Assembly: GCA_949752735.1 (NCBI GenBank)
Contig: OX457036.1
Span: 1,996,120 to 2,060,119 of the forward strand
Source: Lumbricus terrestris
Lineage: Eukaryota; Annelida; Clitellata; Crassiclitellata; Lumbricidae
Length of the DNA: 64,000 nt
Reading direction: 5' to 3'
The notes under the pieces were generated by a model. The model searched no databases and was not told where the DNA came from. It worked only from the letters and a program-made list of their open reading frames with translations. Shown piece after piece: positions 1-10,173 of the stretch. Each line of letters starts with the position of its first letter. Position 1 is the first letter of the stretch. The position numbers were made by a program, and so were the translations under genes.

Positions 1-540
1 GTAGGCCCTACATATACGCAATCGGATTGATGGGTTGAATGAATTTCGCCGACAGTATGCGATGTTTGTTTATAATTAGGTGCACATGAGATGAGCAATA
101 TTACTTTTGACTTTACACAAGGGATGCCAATCGGATTTTAAAAGAAAAAGTCAGATCCGGCCGAAAAAGGCTTGGAAAGGGAAGATCGGTAATTTTTGAA
201 TATACACTGAATTGGAATTTTCTGGCTTGAAATTTCAGACGACCTTTTTTAGCCTTTCGGGGTCCGAAAAATTTCTATTGCTGCTTTCAAATTCACTGAT
301 GACCTTTCCTTTTTGTCATTCGCTCTAAAATCAGAAATTTTCCTTAAATCTTCCTCCTTTTTACTACTGTCTCGTACATTTCCTCCGAAAAATGAATATA
401 TTTTGGGAAAATGTCAGAAGATCCGCTGTCAAAAAAACCTAGATCTCGACAAAACAACTTGTAACCTAGATTAAGTCGAAAAAACCTAGATCTAGGCGGA
501 AAAAGCTGTGAGTGGCATACTTGCTCTCCTGCAACTAGTT
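1..540. other. Unannotated AT-rich sequence
   Basis: No open frame or known repeat is recognised. A short motif AAAAAACCTAGATCT occurs near 432 and again near 490, suggesting a degenerate local duplication. Nothing else is supported. Confidence 0.5.
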
Positions 541-1512
541 AAATTGAAATTTTAGCGAAGGGATCGAGGAAATATTTTATTTTAACACCTTTCTAAAAGT
601 GTATAAGTAGGTTATTTCTACTTAATTCTTATACGATTAAGTAGTGCAATTGCGACACAGTGACACTACTTCGCTAACTTCAACTATTAGCCCAACCTTG
701 CATACTGATGTTTTGATCAGAGACCAAGGGTCCTGATGTCATTTTTGGAGACCATCCATTTCCGCCTGCTCCCTCATCTTTCACATCCCATCCCCATAGT
801 CTACCATATCTCTCCCTCTCCTTCCGAGCCAATCTTTTGCCGTTCCCTAATCAAGTTAACGGCGTTAACGGGTCAACTCGTATTTCTACGGGAAGAGTCG
901 CGCCCGGCAGGGGAGGGAGCGGGGCCTCCTCGGTCGTCAACCAGCGAAATCCCTGCAAGACCAAAGAGACCAAAGGTAACATCAAAGTGGGGACATGGAA
1001 TGTACGAACAATGCAAAGACCTGGAAAGCTGGCGAATGTCATTGAAGAGATGAAAAGAGCAAACTTGAATATGCTGGGTCTGGCAGAGACAAGATGGAAA
1101 GAGGAAGGAGACTTCACCAGTGAGGGAATAAGAATCATAGAAGGCCCAGCGGAGGGAAGAGTGGCGACATTGGACAGCCGAACCTGCCTAGCGGCAGAGA
1201 ACCAGAAGAAGAAGAATCATTCTAGCGATATCGAAATCTGCATAGAATCCAATTTTCAATATTCAACAATAATTAACACGTCATATTTATTTTTTATTCA
1301 CGCGTCATTACAGAGCGCTGAGAGCACCAGGTGAGTGCAAAGTCAAACGATGTCACGTGTGTAGCACAGCAAACTATAATAATAATTAAAAGTCAGTTGT
1401 CTGTCTTAATCACATTGTTCTTTTCCGCTACAGACGAAGCGGTAATTCTCTCAGAGCAAATAACATGAAAAGTCAGATGAGCTGACCGACAACCGGGAAC
1501 ATTTCAACATCA
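541..1512 (+). repeat. Interspersed repeat, copy 1 (interrupted)
   Basis: This stretch aligns by eye with 14158-14808: both share the block around TAGCGAAG..GATCGA, ACACCTTTCTAAA, the phrase GACCATCCAT, the run AAAGTCAAACGATGT and TTCTTTTCCGCTA, in the same order. The alignment is broken here by an insertion at 854-1214 that the other copy lacks. No protein is encoded by the repeat itself. It is likely an old transposable element or a duplicated segment of unknown class. Confidence 0.7.
854..1214 (+). mobile_element. Internally deleted non-LTR retrotransposon (endonuclease start plus 3' tail)
   Basis: A frame opening at 837 encodes, at about 978-1145, a stretch with TWNVRTM, KLANVIEEMKR and LGLAETRWK. 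This is the start of the apurinic-like endonuclease domain of LINEs, closest in feel to the RTE clade. The reading then jumps within a few codons to a tail ending in repeated GAA, which looks like a LINE 3' end. The rest of the endonuclease and all of the reverse transcriptase are missing. The insert is flanked by AATCA at 849-853 and 1215-1219, and the related repeat at 14461-14475 has the uninterrupted site. So both ends of the insertion are defined and the element is dead. The clade assignment is inference; the endonuclease identity is fairly sure. Confidence 0.75.
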
Positions 1513-2383
1513 TTTTGCACATTAGAGCCATGACTTAAAGACTGAACGAGAAGAAATGCACGTTTAATATATAAAAAAATGACAACTATTATAAAGGTGT
1601 CCAAGCAGATAACTGAGAAGCAATCGAATCAAATCGTCTTTTTTGTTTAAGAAAATGTAGAAAATGCTCACAGGCAATTTACGAGATTGACTTGTATTCT
1701 AAGTGCAACATGTATGCACTGAAGCGATGTAGACCTGCCACTAGTTTAGACTGTCCACATTGAGATTGTCAAAAGCTTGTCTTTAAATGAAACGTTACTT
1801 CTTTTCTTTTATTGAAATATTTAGAAATTGTAGTTCAGAAAAAGCTATTGACACATAGCAGTGAAAAAGATTTTCACTATTTTTAGCGACTAAAGACTAC
1901 GTTAAATTTAGTTATGCGAGAGATTTTTCATCATAATTTTGTCGTTATTATCCTGTGATGATAGGCGGATGGAAGCAAGATTTAACATAATGATATGCTC
2001 GTCTTATATATAAAGATATTGAATTATAATTCAAAGGTATCCAACTGTACAGTTAGAAGTTCTTTGATATAAACAGCATTTTCTGAATATTAAGACCGTC
2101 TACGACTCTACGTCTACCTTTTAACCGTCTAATCAGCATTTCGTATCCGATTAGAAATCATTAGACCGTCTACGTTCAACCTTTTTAGCTCTACGGGCTG
2201 CAGAAGCACTATATTCTTGAAACCACAGGCCGCAGCAGCTGAAATTTAGGCCTGTTGATATTTATTGACATTTATTATGGAATAATTTTGATTCAAAAAT
2301 GAAAAATAACAATATTAATATCATGTATAACCTACCCTACACGTGTCATGTTTGGCCTGCTTCACAATAACCTAGTTCTTCAT
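1513..2383. other. Non-coding sequence, no gene seen
   Basis: Only short frames occur. A reversed copy of the ACACCTTTATA core lies near 1592-1602 and the phrase AGACCGTCTAC occurs twice between 2090 and 2180. Nothing else is recognised. Confidence 0.5.
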
Positions 2384-2614
2384 TTTGTTTGTATGTGTTT
2401 GTTTGTATGTGCACTTGTTATAGCGCCCCTTCAAGCTCTCTCTACTCAGAGGCGCTCCCGAATGCAGAGCGGACACTGCATCGGAGTTTCACGCCGAAGC
2501 GCTGAGCAATTGTGAGTGAAGGACTTGCCCAAGGTCCTTACGCGGTGAGGTGGATTCGAACCTCGAACCTTCCGGCTTCAAGGCAACGACGCCACCACTA
2601 CACCACCGCGCCCC
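2384..2614 (-). mobile_element. tRNA-derived SINE (family 1), full length
   Basis: On the minus strand the element starts GGGGCGCGGTGGTGTAGTGG, which holds a pol III A box (TGGTGTAGTGG), followed by a good B box (GGTTCGAATCC). A tRNA-unrelated body follows, then a tail with GAGCGCCTCTGAGTAG and a mirror GGGGCGCTATA, ending in CAAA-type repeats. The same family occurs at 23701, 32886, 50724, 52289 and 60715. The tail matches the 3' end of the LINE at 22633-23495, which probably supplies the reverse transcriptase. Pol III boxes are seen; transcription is inferred. Confidence 0.85.
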
Positions 2615-2968
2615 ACGCGCTCGTCTGCTCATGTAGAACAGACGAGCGACATTGGACTTTACTTCATTTGAGACAAAGTGAACAAATTCAGGGAACTTCA
2701 GACGGGCCACTTAAAATCATCTCGCGGGCCGTAGGTAGGACAGCATTGGTCTACGTCGTCCTACATCGTTTTATAATGGCGCTGCTATAATAGTTCAGGC
2801 ATGGTAAGATCGAGTCTTTGCCTGTGTTATGACAAAACGCAGTTTTTGAGGTCCTAAACCCAATGCAAAGAAGACGAGATGCTTTAAAGCGACATAAGCA
2901 AACGAATAAAAGGTAGCTGTACGGATCCTATCAGCATAATCAATATTCAGGTTTAATGGTATAAAGAA

Positions 2969-3003
2969 CTGATGATGGTGGTGGTGGTGGTGATGATGAT
3001 GAT
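2969..3003. repeat. GGT/GAT microsatellite (5' flank of LTR element)
   Basis: Repeated GGT then GAT triplets run up to the left LTR. The same type of triplet repeat resumes at 12602, showing that the LTR element landed inside a microsatellite. The 4-bp TGAT on both sides fits a target duplication, but the microsatellite makes this impossible to prove. Confidence 0.85.
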
Positions 3004-5431
3004 TGTAGCGACGTATAACTACGCTACGGGTCGCTAATATTATTTTATTTAATTTTTGATCGATTATGGGGTTTCAGGGATCTGATATATTTGTTTTATT
3101 TCTGTATTTTTGAGCTGCCTTGTGTGACCTATATTTTAATGTTGATTTGCGCTTGACACGGGTCACAGCGACCGCTGACGTAGGCAGCAGTCGTTGCTGT
3201 TTCATTAATTGGTATATGTTCACACGCTCTCAGCGATCGTCGGTCGCTGTCTTCAAAGGCCGCGCCGCTTGCAGTCGATGAGGGTAATTAAACTTTCGCA
3301 CGCTCTCTGAGGTGGTCTGATGATCAGAGTGAGCGAGGAATACAGCCAGCCAGACAAGCACAGGCAGGGACACGGATTGAGAAGGAAACACCGTTGGCGT
3401 GTGGGTCTGTGTACGTGTGTTTTCTCAAGGTTGAACTGGTGCATTTGTGGTCTACGTGACTGACGGCAGATGACGCTTTTCAGAAGGAGAGACAGAAGGA
3501 GAAAGACAGATCACTTCAGAATGACAGGAGAGGGCGCACGTGGCAGCTGATTTTTGCCGCCTTGCAACAGCTGCGTTGCTGCTGGGTTTGCGCGCGCGGC
3601 TCACTTGCTGGTCATGCGCAGAAAGGGGGACGCTCTCCTTGTCAGGCAGTAATAAAAGAGCAGCGCGACGCTGAGAGGCTCAGTTGCGCACAGGATCTCA
3701 GGGCGGTCGGATGTATTGCGGCGGTTGGTAGTTTTAGGTCGATCAAGTTGGTGAAGCATGGCCAGGATAAGCGCCTGCTTGCACTAGTTGCGCATACAAG
3801 AATTCTGTTGGCGATTCATTCTCTCTCGACATGGAGTCGAATTATTAAGAGAGTTAGTTTGTTGCGAGAAATATATCAGCGTTGTTGCGAGTTTTGCCTT
3901 CGCTTTCGCATTGGATCTACTCCTGGATTAATCGGTCAAGGCCTCTCTTCGCCCTGTCACATGGAGTGATTTATCGTGGGCTTCGAATCGTCAGCGCTCT
4001 GTTCTCGTTCTTCGGAATTGTGTTGCGAAGCGTTTGTTCGTATTATTTGCCTAAGGGCGTCTTTCTCAAACGGCTTGGATACATAGCCGAAACTGTTGTT
4101 CATTGCGTGAAATCAGCGACGGATTTAGCTGATCTTTTCGGGCGTTTCAAACTCGACGCCTTGCTTGTGCCTTCGTCGCCTCTCTTGGAATTCGACTTCG
4201 TCGATGTTCTTCGCACACGATCGGCTTTGTCCCTTGTCTTCGGACATAAGGTACGCTTTATTGGGGAATTAATACGATCGGTTATTTAGATATTTTGGGC
4301 TGAACTGAAATTGGCTGTGGGACTTGAGAGTCAATCGGGATTTAATTTAGGCATACTCCGGTTGATAGGTGTTTGCATTGAATTGTTGCATTTGATTTTC
4401 ATTGAATGTCTTTACAAAGGATAGGAACTGATAATTGAACTTACTGACTTTTATGTTTGATTGCTTTGAACATAATTGATGTCAATTGAAGATTCAAGTG
4501 ATTGTGAATAATAAGAAATATTAATTAAACTTCTGACTTTGATTATTGATGGCTTTGAATGTGACGGATGTGGATTGAATGCTTGATTTGTTAATAAGAA
4601 TAACTACTTCGTTCACTGCTAGCGATATTGACCGTGAGCTATAAAGATAGGAGTCATTTCTATAGCGCTATGGAGGAGTCTAGGCCAGTCACTCCCGCTC
4701 AGCCTTCTAGGCCCCCTTCTTCTATGGAGATATTGCTCGAGGCAATACAAACTAATGCTAGGTCCACTCATGAAGCAATACAGACTAACGCTAAGTCTTC
4801 ACAAGAGGCTATGCAAGCGCATGCTAAGTCAACTCATGATGCTATGACTTCTATACAGTCGTCTTTGCAACTGAATGCCAGAGAGACGCAAGAGGCGATT
4901 GCCACGGTGGAGTTTAATGTCCTGGCAGTGCAATCAAATGTTAGCGAAGCTATTTCCTCAGTGCAATCAAATGTAAGAGAGGAGATAAGAGAAGAGATCT
5001 CGGCTGTAAGAGATAATGTCAGGGAAGCGCTGACGGAAATGGTATCACGATTGGAAAGGCTAGAGGCGTCGCCGGTACCCAAGCCTGCTGTGGATTCGAA
5101 CCCTGGTTACCTCACCGCTATTACCCCTGCGGACGCGCCATACCACTCGACCATCGGCCTGGGGGAAACTTTGGGTGCTAGGCCTAAAGATTTCACGCAA
5201 CCTGGTATATTGCGGAGAAGTGATAGATTGGCTGGTAGGCCGCCAATTTCATATAGGGAGTACGGTAGTCGAAAAGACTGGCCGCCTTTCCTGGGTTGGG
5301 ATTCGAACCCAGAAGTCACCTCCTCCTGTCCTCCCTCTATCTCTAGAGCTCGTCCACAGCAGCACGCGGTCCCATCAGGCGAGGATCCGGAAGTGGCGAC
5401 TCCGGGGATGCCGATAGGGGCGGGCGTTACA
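3004..5431 (+). repeat. 5' long terminal repeat (2,428 bp)
   Basis: The LTR is unusually long and contains the first 268 codons of Gag from 4628. Its extreme 5' end holds nested inverted repeats: GTAGCG at 3005-3010 with CGCTAC at 3022-3027, and TAGCGAC at 3006-3012 with GTCGCTA at 3030-3036. A TATA-like AATAAAA lies near 3650 and could be a promoter element or polyadenylation signal; I cannot tell which. Two 135-codon frames (3562-3969 and 3882-4289) overlap in different phases and resemble no protein I know. Confidence 0.93.
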
Positions 5432-7798
5432 ATTGGTCCCAGCCAGTGGGGTCAAATTAGTTCTAGAGATTTTGGTGATGATAGGTTAGAAGAGGAAACT
5501 GACTATGCTAGAACAGGCGAAATGGCAATTTCTTTTGAAAGAAGGAAGGAAAGGGAATTTGCTGATAATGTGGAAATAATGTCTGATGATGGTAATGTAG
5601 ACATTGAAATCAGCAAGATAATGGAATCTAGACCTAAAACTGTTAAAATAATTGATAACAGAATGCATGCAGCACAGCAACCGGAGTTTAGAAATTTTGA
5701 AGTGAATAAACCGATCGCTAATAAATTGTCACGGGAGGGGGGTGATAGGGTCAACCCAGTCCCTTTGGCCTCTTCGTCCCTTCCTCTCGTCGAGTATCCT
5801 CGACCGGATCCACAATGGAGAATGCAAGCGTCGCTCGCACATGTCGATCAACAAAGAGTGGAAATGGCACCGAGTCGGGTTGACTTTACACAACCAGCGT
5901 CGGTAATGCCGACCTATCAGTCAATGCCTGACTGCGTCCTCGACGGTCGTGCAACTTCGACCATGGTTGGTCGAGACTACGCTCGACCCGACCTTCCTCC
6001 TGGACCAGCGGCGATGGCAACGGTCGACTGGATGCAACCATACGCTCGACCCGACCATTCAAACATGCCGTGGAGGTATGCTCCGACCTACACTCCGAGC
6101 GCTTTCTACGGTAGCAGCGACAACCGGGTTTGGGTTGACCCGCTTCGCTGTCTCGACCCGCTTCGACCAAGCGACGCCGTCTTTCCTCGGTGGCCAACGG
6201 TCGTGGAATCGGCGAGGATGAGTTCATGCCTCGGCGCGCAAAGCTTCGGATTTAGCCGTGATGCCGAACTACCGCGATGTCAGGCGGTAATGAAGTCGAC
6301 ACCTCTGGAGAGAAATGAAACGACGGCCGATAATAAAGCGACGTCTGCGGTTGGTGAAACGAACGCACTGGCGCCTACCTACGTTTCGGTCGGTCCTATC
6401 AAAATTGTCCCGACGACCACCGTCGCAACGCAAACGACCGGCGACTGGGAGCTACCGTCGATCAGTTCAAAGGGAACAGTCAAGGAACTTGAACCGACCG
6501 CGTCTGCAACAGCTAAAGAGGGCGAGGTTAAACAGTCATCGACTTCTCCTCCTAAGCCAACACAATTCCTGAAACTCGGGTCTTTTAGCGGAAAGACGGA
6601 CGTTGAAACATTCTTACGAAAATTCTCCGTGTGCGCCAGGAATAACAGATGGACGGACGAGGAGAGGTTGAACCAATTAGTAGTCTCATTGGTTGAACCG
6701 GCGACTCATTTGCTGAGCGAGTCGAACGCAGATAGCTTGGACACTTGGACGGCTTTGGTACAGCGACTTCGAGAACGATATGGTAACGCTGAACAGCAAG
6801 CTTTATTTCAGACACAGCTGAGTACTCGAAAGCAGAAAGCCGATGAAGATATGGGAGCCTTGGTCGATGATGTGCGCCGTCTGACCTCGCGTGCGTATCC
6901 GGGCTCTTCGACTGTCCACAGCGAAGCAATTGCTGTTCGTGCATTCCTGGATGCCCTGAGAGATAGAACGCTTGCTCTGAAAATCCGAGAACGAGAACCG
7001 AAGTCCCTCGACGAAGCCTACAAGGTGGCGATGCGATTGGACGGCTATCAGAAAGCGGAAGACGGTGGCCATGAGCAGCACGAACGACGATATGGACGTG
7101 TCAACGCGGTCAAAGAGGAAGACGATTCGGAAATGAGGGTTTTGAAACGGCAGGTGGAGCAAATAATGCGACAGATGGAGCGGCAACCCGTGTCGGCGCC
7201 ACAATACAGAGACAATAATCGCGGGTCGTGGACAGGTCAGAACGGGTCAAATGGAAATGGTTGGTCCAACGCAAACAGAAACAACTGGCGGAACAACCAA
7301 CGCTGTTCGATCTGTAATAGAACAGGTCACTGGAGTTCCGTTTGCAGATACCGACAGGCGGCGGAACAGGAAGATGGACCATCGGCGCGGAGATGCTTCG
7401 AATGTTCAGCAATGGACCACATAGCACGCTTCTGTCCTCTTCGACAACAGCAGCAGGCTCCACCTAGCGACAACCTTGGACAACCTGTGGGCGATAACCA
7501 CGACAACCCCAGCGTTGGTCGTGTGTTCGCTGTTCGGTCCGCTCCAGCGCCGAGCAGGGACCAGCGGAACGGGCAGAACCAGGAGCGTCGGTCGCGGAGG
7601 TCGCCATCATCGTCGAGGAGGCGAGACAGTGGTCGGAACTCACCAAGAGAGGAGCGACGCTGTTTCTATTGTGACGACAGTTCGCACCTTTTGAGGAGCA
7701 GTCCGCTTCGCAATGGACCCCCTGAGGACCGGATCTGGAGGATGCTGGGAGAACCGACCGGACTTCGTCCGCCTGAAAACTTGACGTCGGCTGGGTAA
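4628..7798 (+). CDS. gag: Retrotransposon Gag polyprotein, starting inside the 5' LTR
   Basis: This 1,056-residue frame encodes the structural protein that would package the element's RNA in cytoplasmic particles. Residues about 33-150 are rich in alanine, glutamine and glutamate with an 11-residue periodicity (HEAIQTNAKSS, QEAMQAHAKST), predicting a coiled coil. A long Pro/Arg-rich linker follows. Residues about 643-805 resemble the Retrotrans_gag capsid domain (FLKLGSFSGKTDVETFLRKF). Near 892 and 923 lie two CX2CX4HX4C zinc knuckles (CSICNRTGHWSSVC and CFECSAMDHIARFC). A third near 1012 has lost its last cysteine (CFYCDDSSHLLRSS). The frame crosses the LTR end and the putative primer-binding site without a stop. 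A second possible start is Met15 (4670). No pol frame follows. It is much longer than usual Gag proteins because of the N-terminal extension. Confidence 0.92.
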   Translation: MTVSYKDRSHFYSAMEESRPVTPAQPSRPPSSMEILLEAIQTNARSTHEAIQTNAKSSQEAMQAHAKSTHDAMTSIQSSLQLNARETQEAIATVEFNVLAVQSNVSEAISSVQSNVREEIREEISAVRDNVREALTEMVSRLERLEASPVPKPAVDSNPGYLTAITPADAPYHSTIGLGETLGARPKDFTQPGILRRSDRLAGRPPISYREYGSRKDWPPFLGWDSNPEVTSSCPPSISRARPQQHAVPSGEDPEVATPGMPIGAGVTIGPSQWGQISSRDFGDDRLEEETDYARTGEMAISFERRKEREFADNVEIMSDDGNVDIEISKIMESRPKTVKIIDNRMHAAQQPEFRNFEVNKPIANKLSREGGDRVNPVPLASSSLPLVEYPRPDPQWRMQASLAHVDQQRVEMAPSRVDFTQPASVMPTYQSMPDCVLDGRATSTMVGRDYARPDLPPGPAAMATVDWMQPYARPDHSNMPWRYAPTYTPSAFYGSSDNRVWVDPLRCLDPLRPSDAVFPRWPTVVESARMSSCLGAQSFGFSRDAELPRCQAVMKSTPLERNETTADNKATSAVGETNALAPTYVSVGPIKIVPTTTVATQTTGDWELPSISSKGTVKELEPTASATAKEGEVKQSSTSPPKPTQFLKLGSFSGKTDVETFLRKFSVCARNNRWTDEERLNQLVVSLVEPATHLLSESNADSLDTWTALVQRLRERYGNAEQQALFQTQLSTRKQKADEDMGALVDDVRRLTSRAYPGSSTVHSEAIAVRAFLDALRDRTLALKIREREPKSLDEAYKVAMRLDGYQKAEDGGHEQHERRYGRVNAVKEEDDSEMRVLKRQVEQIMRQMERQPVSAPQYRDNNRGSWTGQNGSNGNGWSNANRNNWRNNQRCSICNRTGHWSSVCRYRQAAEQEDGPSARRCFECSAMDHIARFCPLRQQQQAPPSDNLGQPVGDNHDNPSVGRVFAVRSAPAPSRDQRNGQNQERRSRRSPSSSRRRDSGRNSPREERRCFYCDDSSHLLRSSPLRNGPPEDRIWRMLGEPTGLRPPENLTSAG
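5434..5451 (+). promoter_or_regulatory. Candidate primer-binding site
   Basis: Two bases after the end of the 5' LTR the sequence reads TGGTCCCAGCCAGTGGGG. TGG is the complement of the CCA end of tRNA, and this position is where the minus-strand primer tRNA anneals. I could not match it to a specific tRNA. It lies inside the Gag frame, which is unusual. Confidence 0.5.
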
Positions 7799-10114
7799 CT
7801 TTGCTGAATGACCGCATAATGGCGGCCATTTTGAATACAGGGAGATGCCTGTAACACTGGTTTGGTTTGTTTTTGATGAATACATTTTTGATTTACATGT
7901 GGAAAGCTTTACATGTGTGTGTTACTGTGTAAATAACTGTATTCTTGCATCGTATGTTGTGCATTCATATGTGTACTGCAAAATATTAATATTGCATTGC
8001 CGACTGTCTGATTAAGAATAATGTTCGCAATGGTGATATAGATTAGTATTGCATTGCATTTGCATTGAAGCAATGGACGATTTTATTATTGCCTTCCTAT
8101 GGACAGATTGTGAACTGTCTCTGCTCTTGCATTGCGCTATATAAATATTAATTTGACCTGAAAATAGATTGACTAAGGTTGCATATTTTAATTAAGACTG
8201 CTGATCGTGATTATGTGAACTTAACTGTATACTTTTCTTGAGGCTAAGTTAAAATTGTAGGCCTACGAGGTGGCTCTGAGATGATGCTCGGAGGCGAATT
8301 TTGCATTAGGCCTATATTCCGCTTCATCTATAACATGATTAATTAAAAAATAATTTTAAAGGATTGGCACAGCTAAATTTTAAGGCTTCTAAGTTCCGTG
8401 TATAGAGTTCTTATATGCGTAACTATTGTCAACGCCTATATTTATATATAATAATAATTGTATGGATGCTTATTAATTAACTTTAGTGAGGCGCTCTATA
8501 AATGTTCTATAATAGTCCCTTATTGTCCTTCAGCGCCTTAATGCATTACCGAGGTTTTGAGTTTAACAGCGGTGAAATTAATATACATAGCTGCTCTTTG
8601 ATTAATAGTCCTGCATAGGCCTACATGTTTTGGTTGCAGTACGAATTATTTAGATTGCAGTTGATAGACGCAGGATATAAATATATTTAGTTTGATTTGA
8701 TAGGCCTACTTTAATGATTGGCCCATGTACTGTGTGCATCAGCGTTGCTGTTTGAGGCTTAATTTTAATAGTAGCCATGCTCTTGCGATACATAATTTGG
8801 TCTTATAATTTTGCAGTGTAGACTATGATTAAACTGGTTGCCTAATAATATTTACTAGGGCCAGGCATATATATAGGAGCTCTATCTGCGCAGGAATAAT
8901 GTTGGCCGATATAATTTGACATTTGATTTGCAATACGCGTAGATTTGCCATGCCGGGTTTTATTAATATTAATTTAGTAAAGGATTTGCTACGATTTATT
9001 GATTGACCTAATTTTGGATTCGTAGAAATAGGCCTAACTTTGTGCACGGACAGGGTGACGTCGGTCGTCGTATGATGCACTTTGGCCTACATGATGGTTT
9101 GTTGCCTAATTCCCACGGGATTTTAAGAGACGCACGCTGTAGATGCATAGCGTGGGAGAATAGTGAGCGGCGATTAATTAGCAATCGTTGTTTCCCAGGC
9201 GCGTGGGTGGTCCCGTTAGTCTCCGCTGCATCACTGCTAGAATGAAGGAAAGATAATAGGCCTTGATGCTATGCAATGATGCATAAGGATTTATAGTAGA
9301 CTAAAGTGGCCTAACTGTTGATTTGCGCTTTAGACTAAGATCTCATATTAAAATCATGATAATCCTTTTAGGCCTAGGATTTTTACGATTATACAATGTG
9401 ACTGTTTTGTAACGTTAATTGCAATAATATGTTACGTTAGCCTATGTTTAAATGGCCTATTTTAATTCTGTGCATAATCGGTTGCATTTTTAATAATTAA
9501 GTAGGCCTACTGAAAGATGTTGGGAAGGGAGCGGCTTATTAAGCTGAAGTTAGGCTTGGTCTCTTACGGTAAGCTTTGATGGGGAGCCTACGGATAGTTA
9601 TAATGAGCATTGGCCTTTGGAGACTTAAGCTGTGTGTGTAGTCTCAGGTAATTTGCTATGATAGTACCGTTGTTAATGGGATTAGAGACTTAGGTTTAAC
9701 TGCTTAGATGAGTCTTTAAATGTAGACGTTTGCCTACAGTGAAATGCCTAAAGAAGTCTCGATAGTAAAGGCCGTGGGTGGCCTATTAATCAGATGACCT
9801 GTTGTAAAGGTAACGGAAGTCTAGTGGTTTTTGTGGCTGTCCCGTGGGTTCTTAAGTCAATGCTTGCCGTGGAGGACTTTGTGCTTAACTAAACTCAAGG
9901 AGACCTATATATAGAATTGCTTTTGAGCTTTACTGAACTATTAGCGATGGAGCTATATAATTATAATAATAATAAATGTTTCTTTCGCTGGAACTGACAT
10001 TTAACGCTAAAATGTGAACTTTCTGATGCTTACGTTGAGGACTGTTCGTTGCATATATTTTTAATTCTTGCATTTGAATCATTGATGTAAAAATTGGAGT
10101 ATGGCCTTACTAAC
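7799..10114 (+). other. Internal non-coding region of the LTR element (pol position)
   Basis: Between the Gag stop and the 3' hairpin there are only short frames, none with protease, reverse transcriptase, RNase H or integrase motifs. Base composition shifts to AT-rich, and the octamer TAGGCCTA recurs many times. Its length is about half that of a normal pol. It may contain packaging or RNA-structure signals, or filler that replaced pol, but nothing visible proves either. Confidence 0.75.
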
Positions 10115-10173
10115 ATTTCAGGATCCATTTTTCCAATTAAAAGGATCCTGAAATCAGGGAGGGCCGAGAATAG
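10115..10173 (+). promoter_or_regulatory. Hairpin and polypurine tract before the 3' LTR
   Basis: ATTTCAGGATCC at 10115-10126 is the exact reverse complement of GGATCCTGAAAT at 10143-10154, giving a 12-bp stem with a 16-base loop. The purine-rich GGGAGGGCCGAGAATAG follows directly and abuts the LTR at 10174, the place where the plus-strand primer forms. Two pyrimidines interrupt the tract. The hairpin is directly visible; its role is inferred. Confidence 0.65.

Noticed and set aside
3562..4289. Two overlapping 135-codon frames in the LTR (also at 10732-11459)
   Set aside because: They lie in different phases, resemble no protein and recur only because the LTR is duplicated. The region is GC-richer, which favours chance frames.
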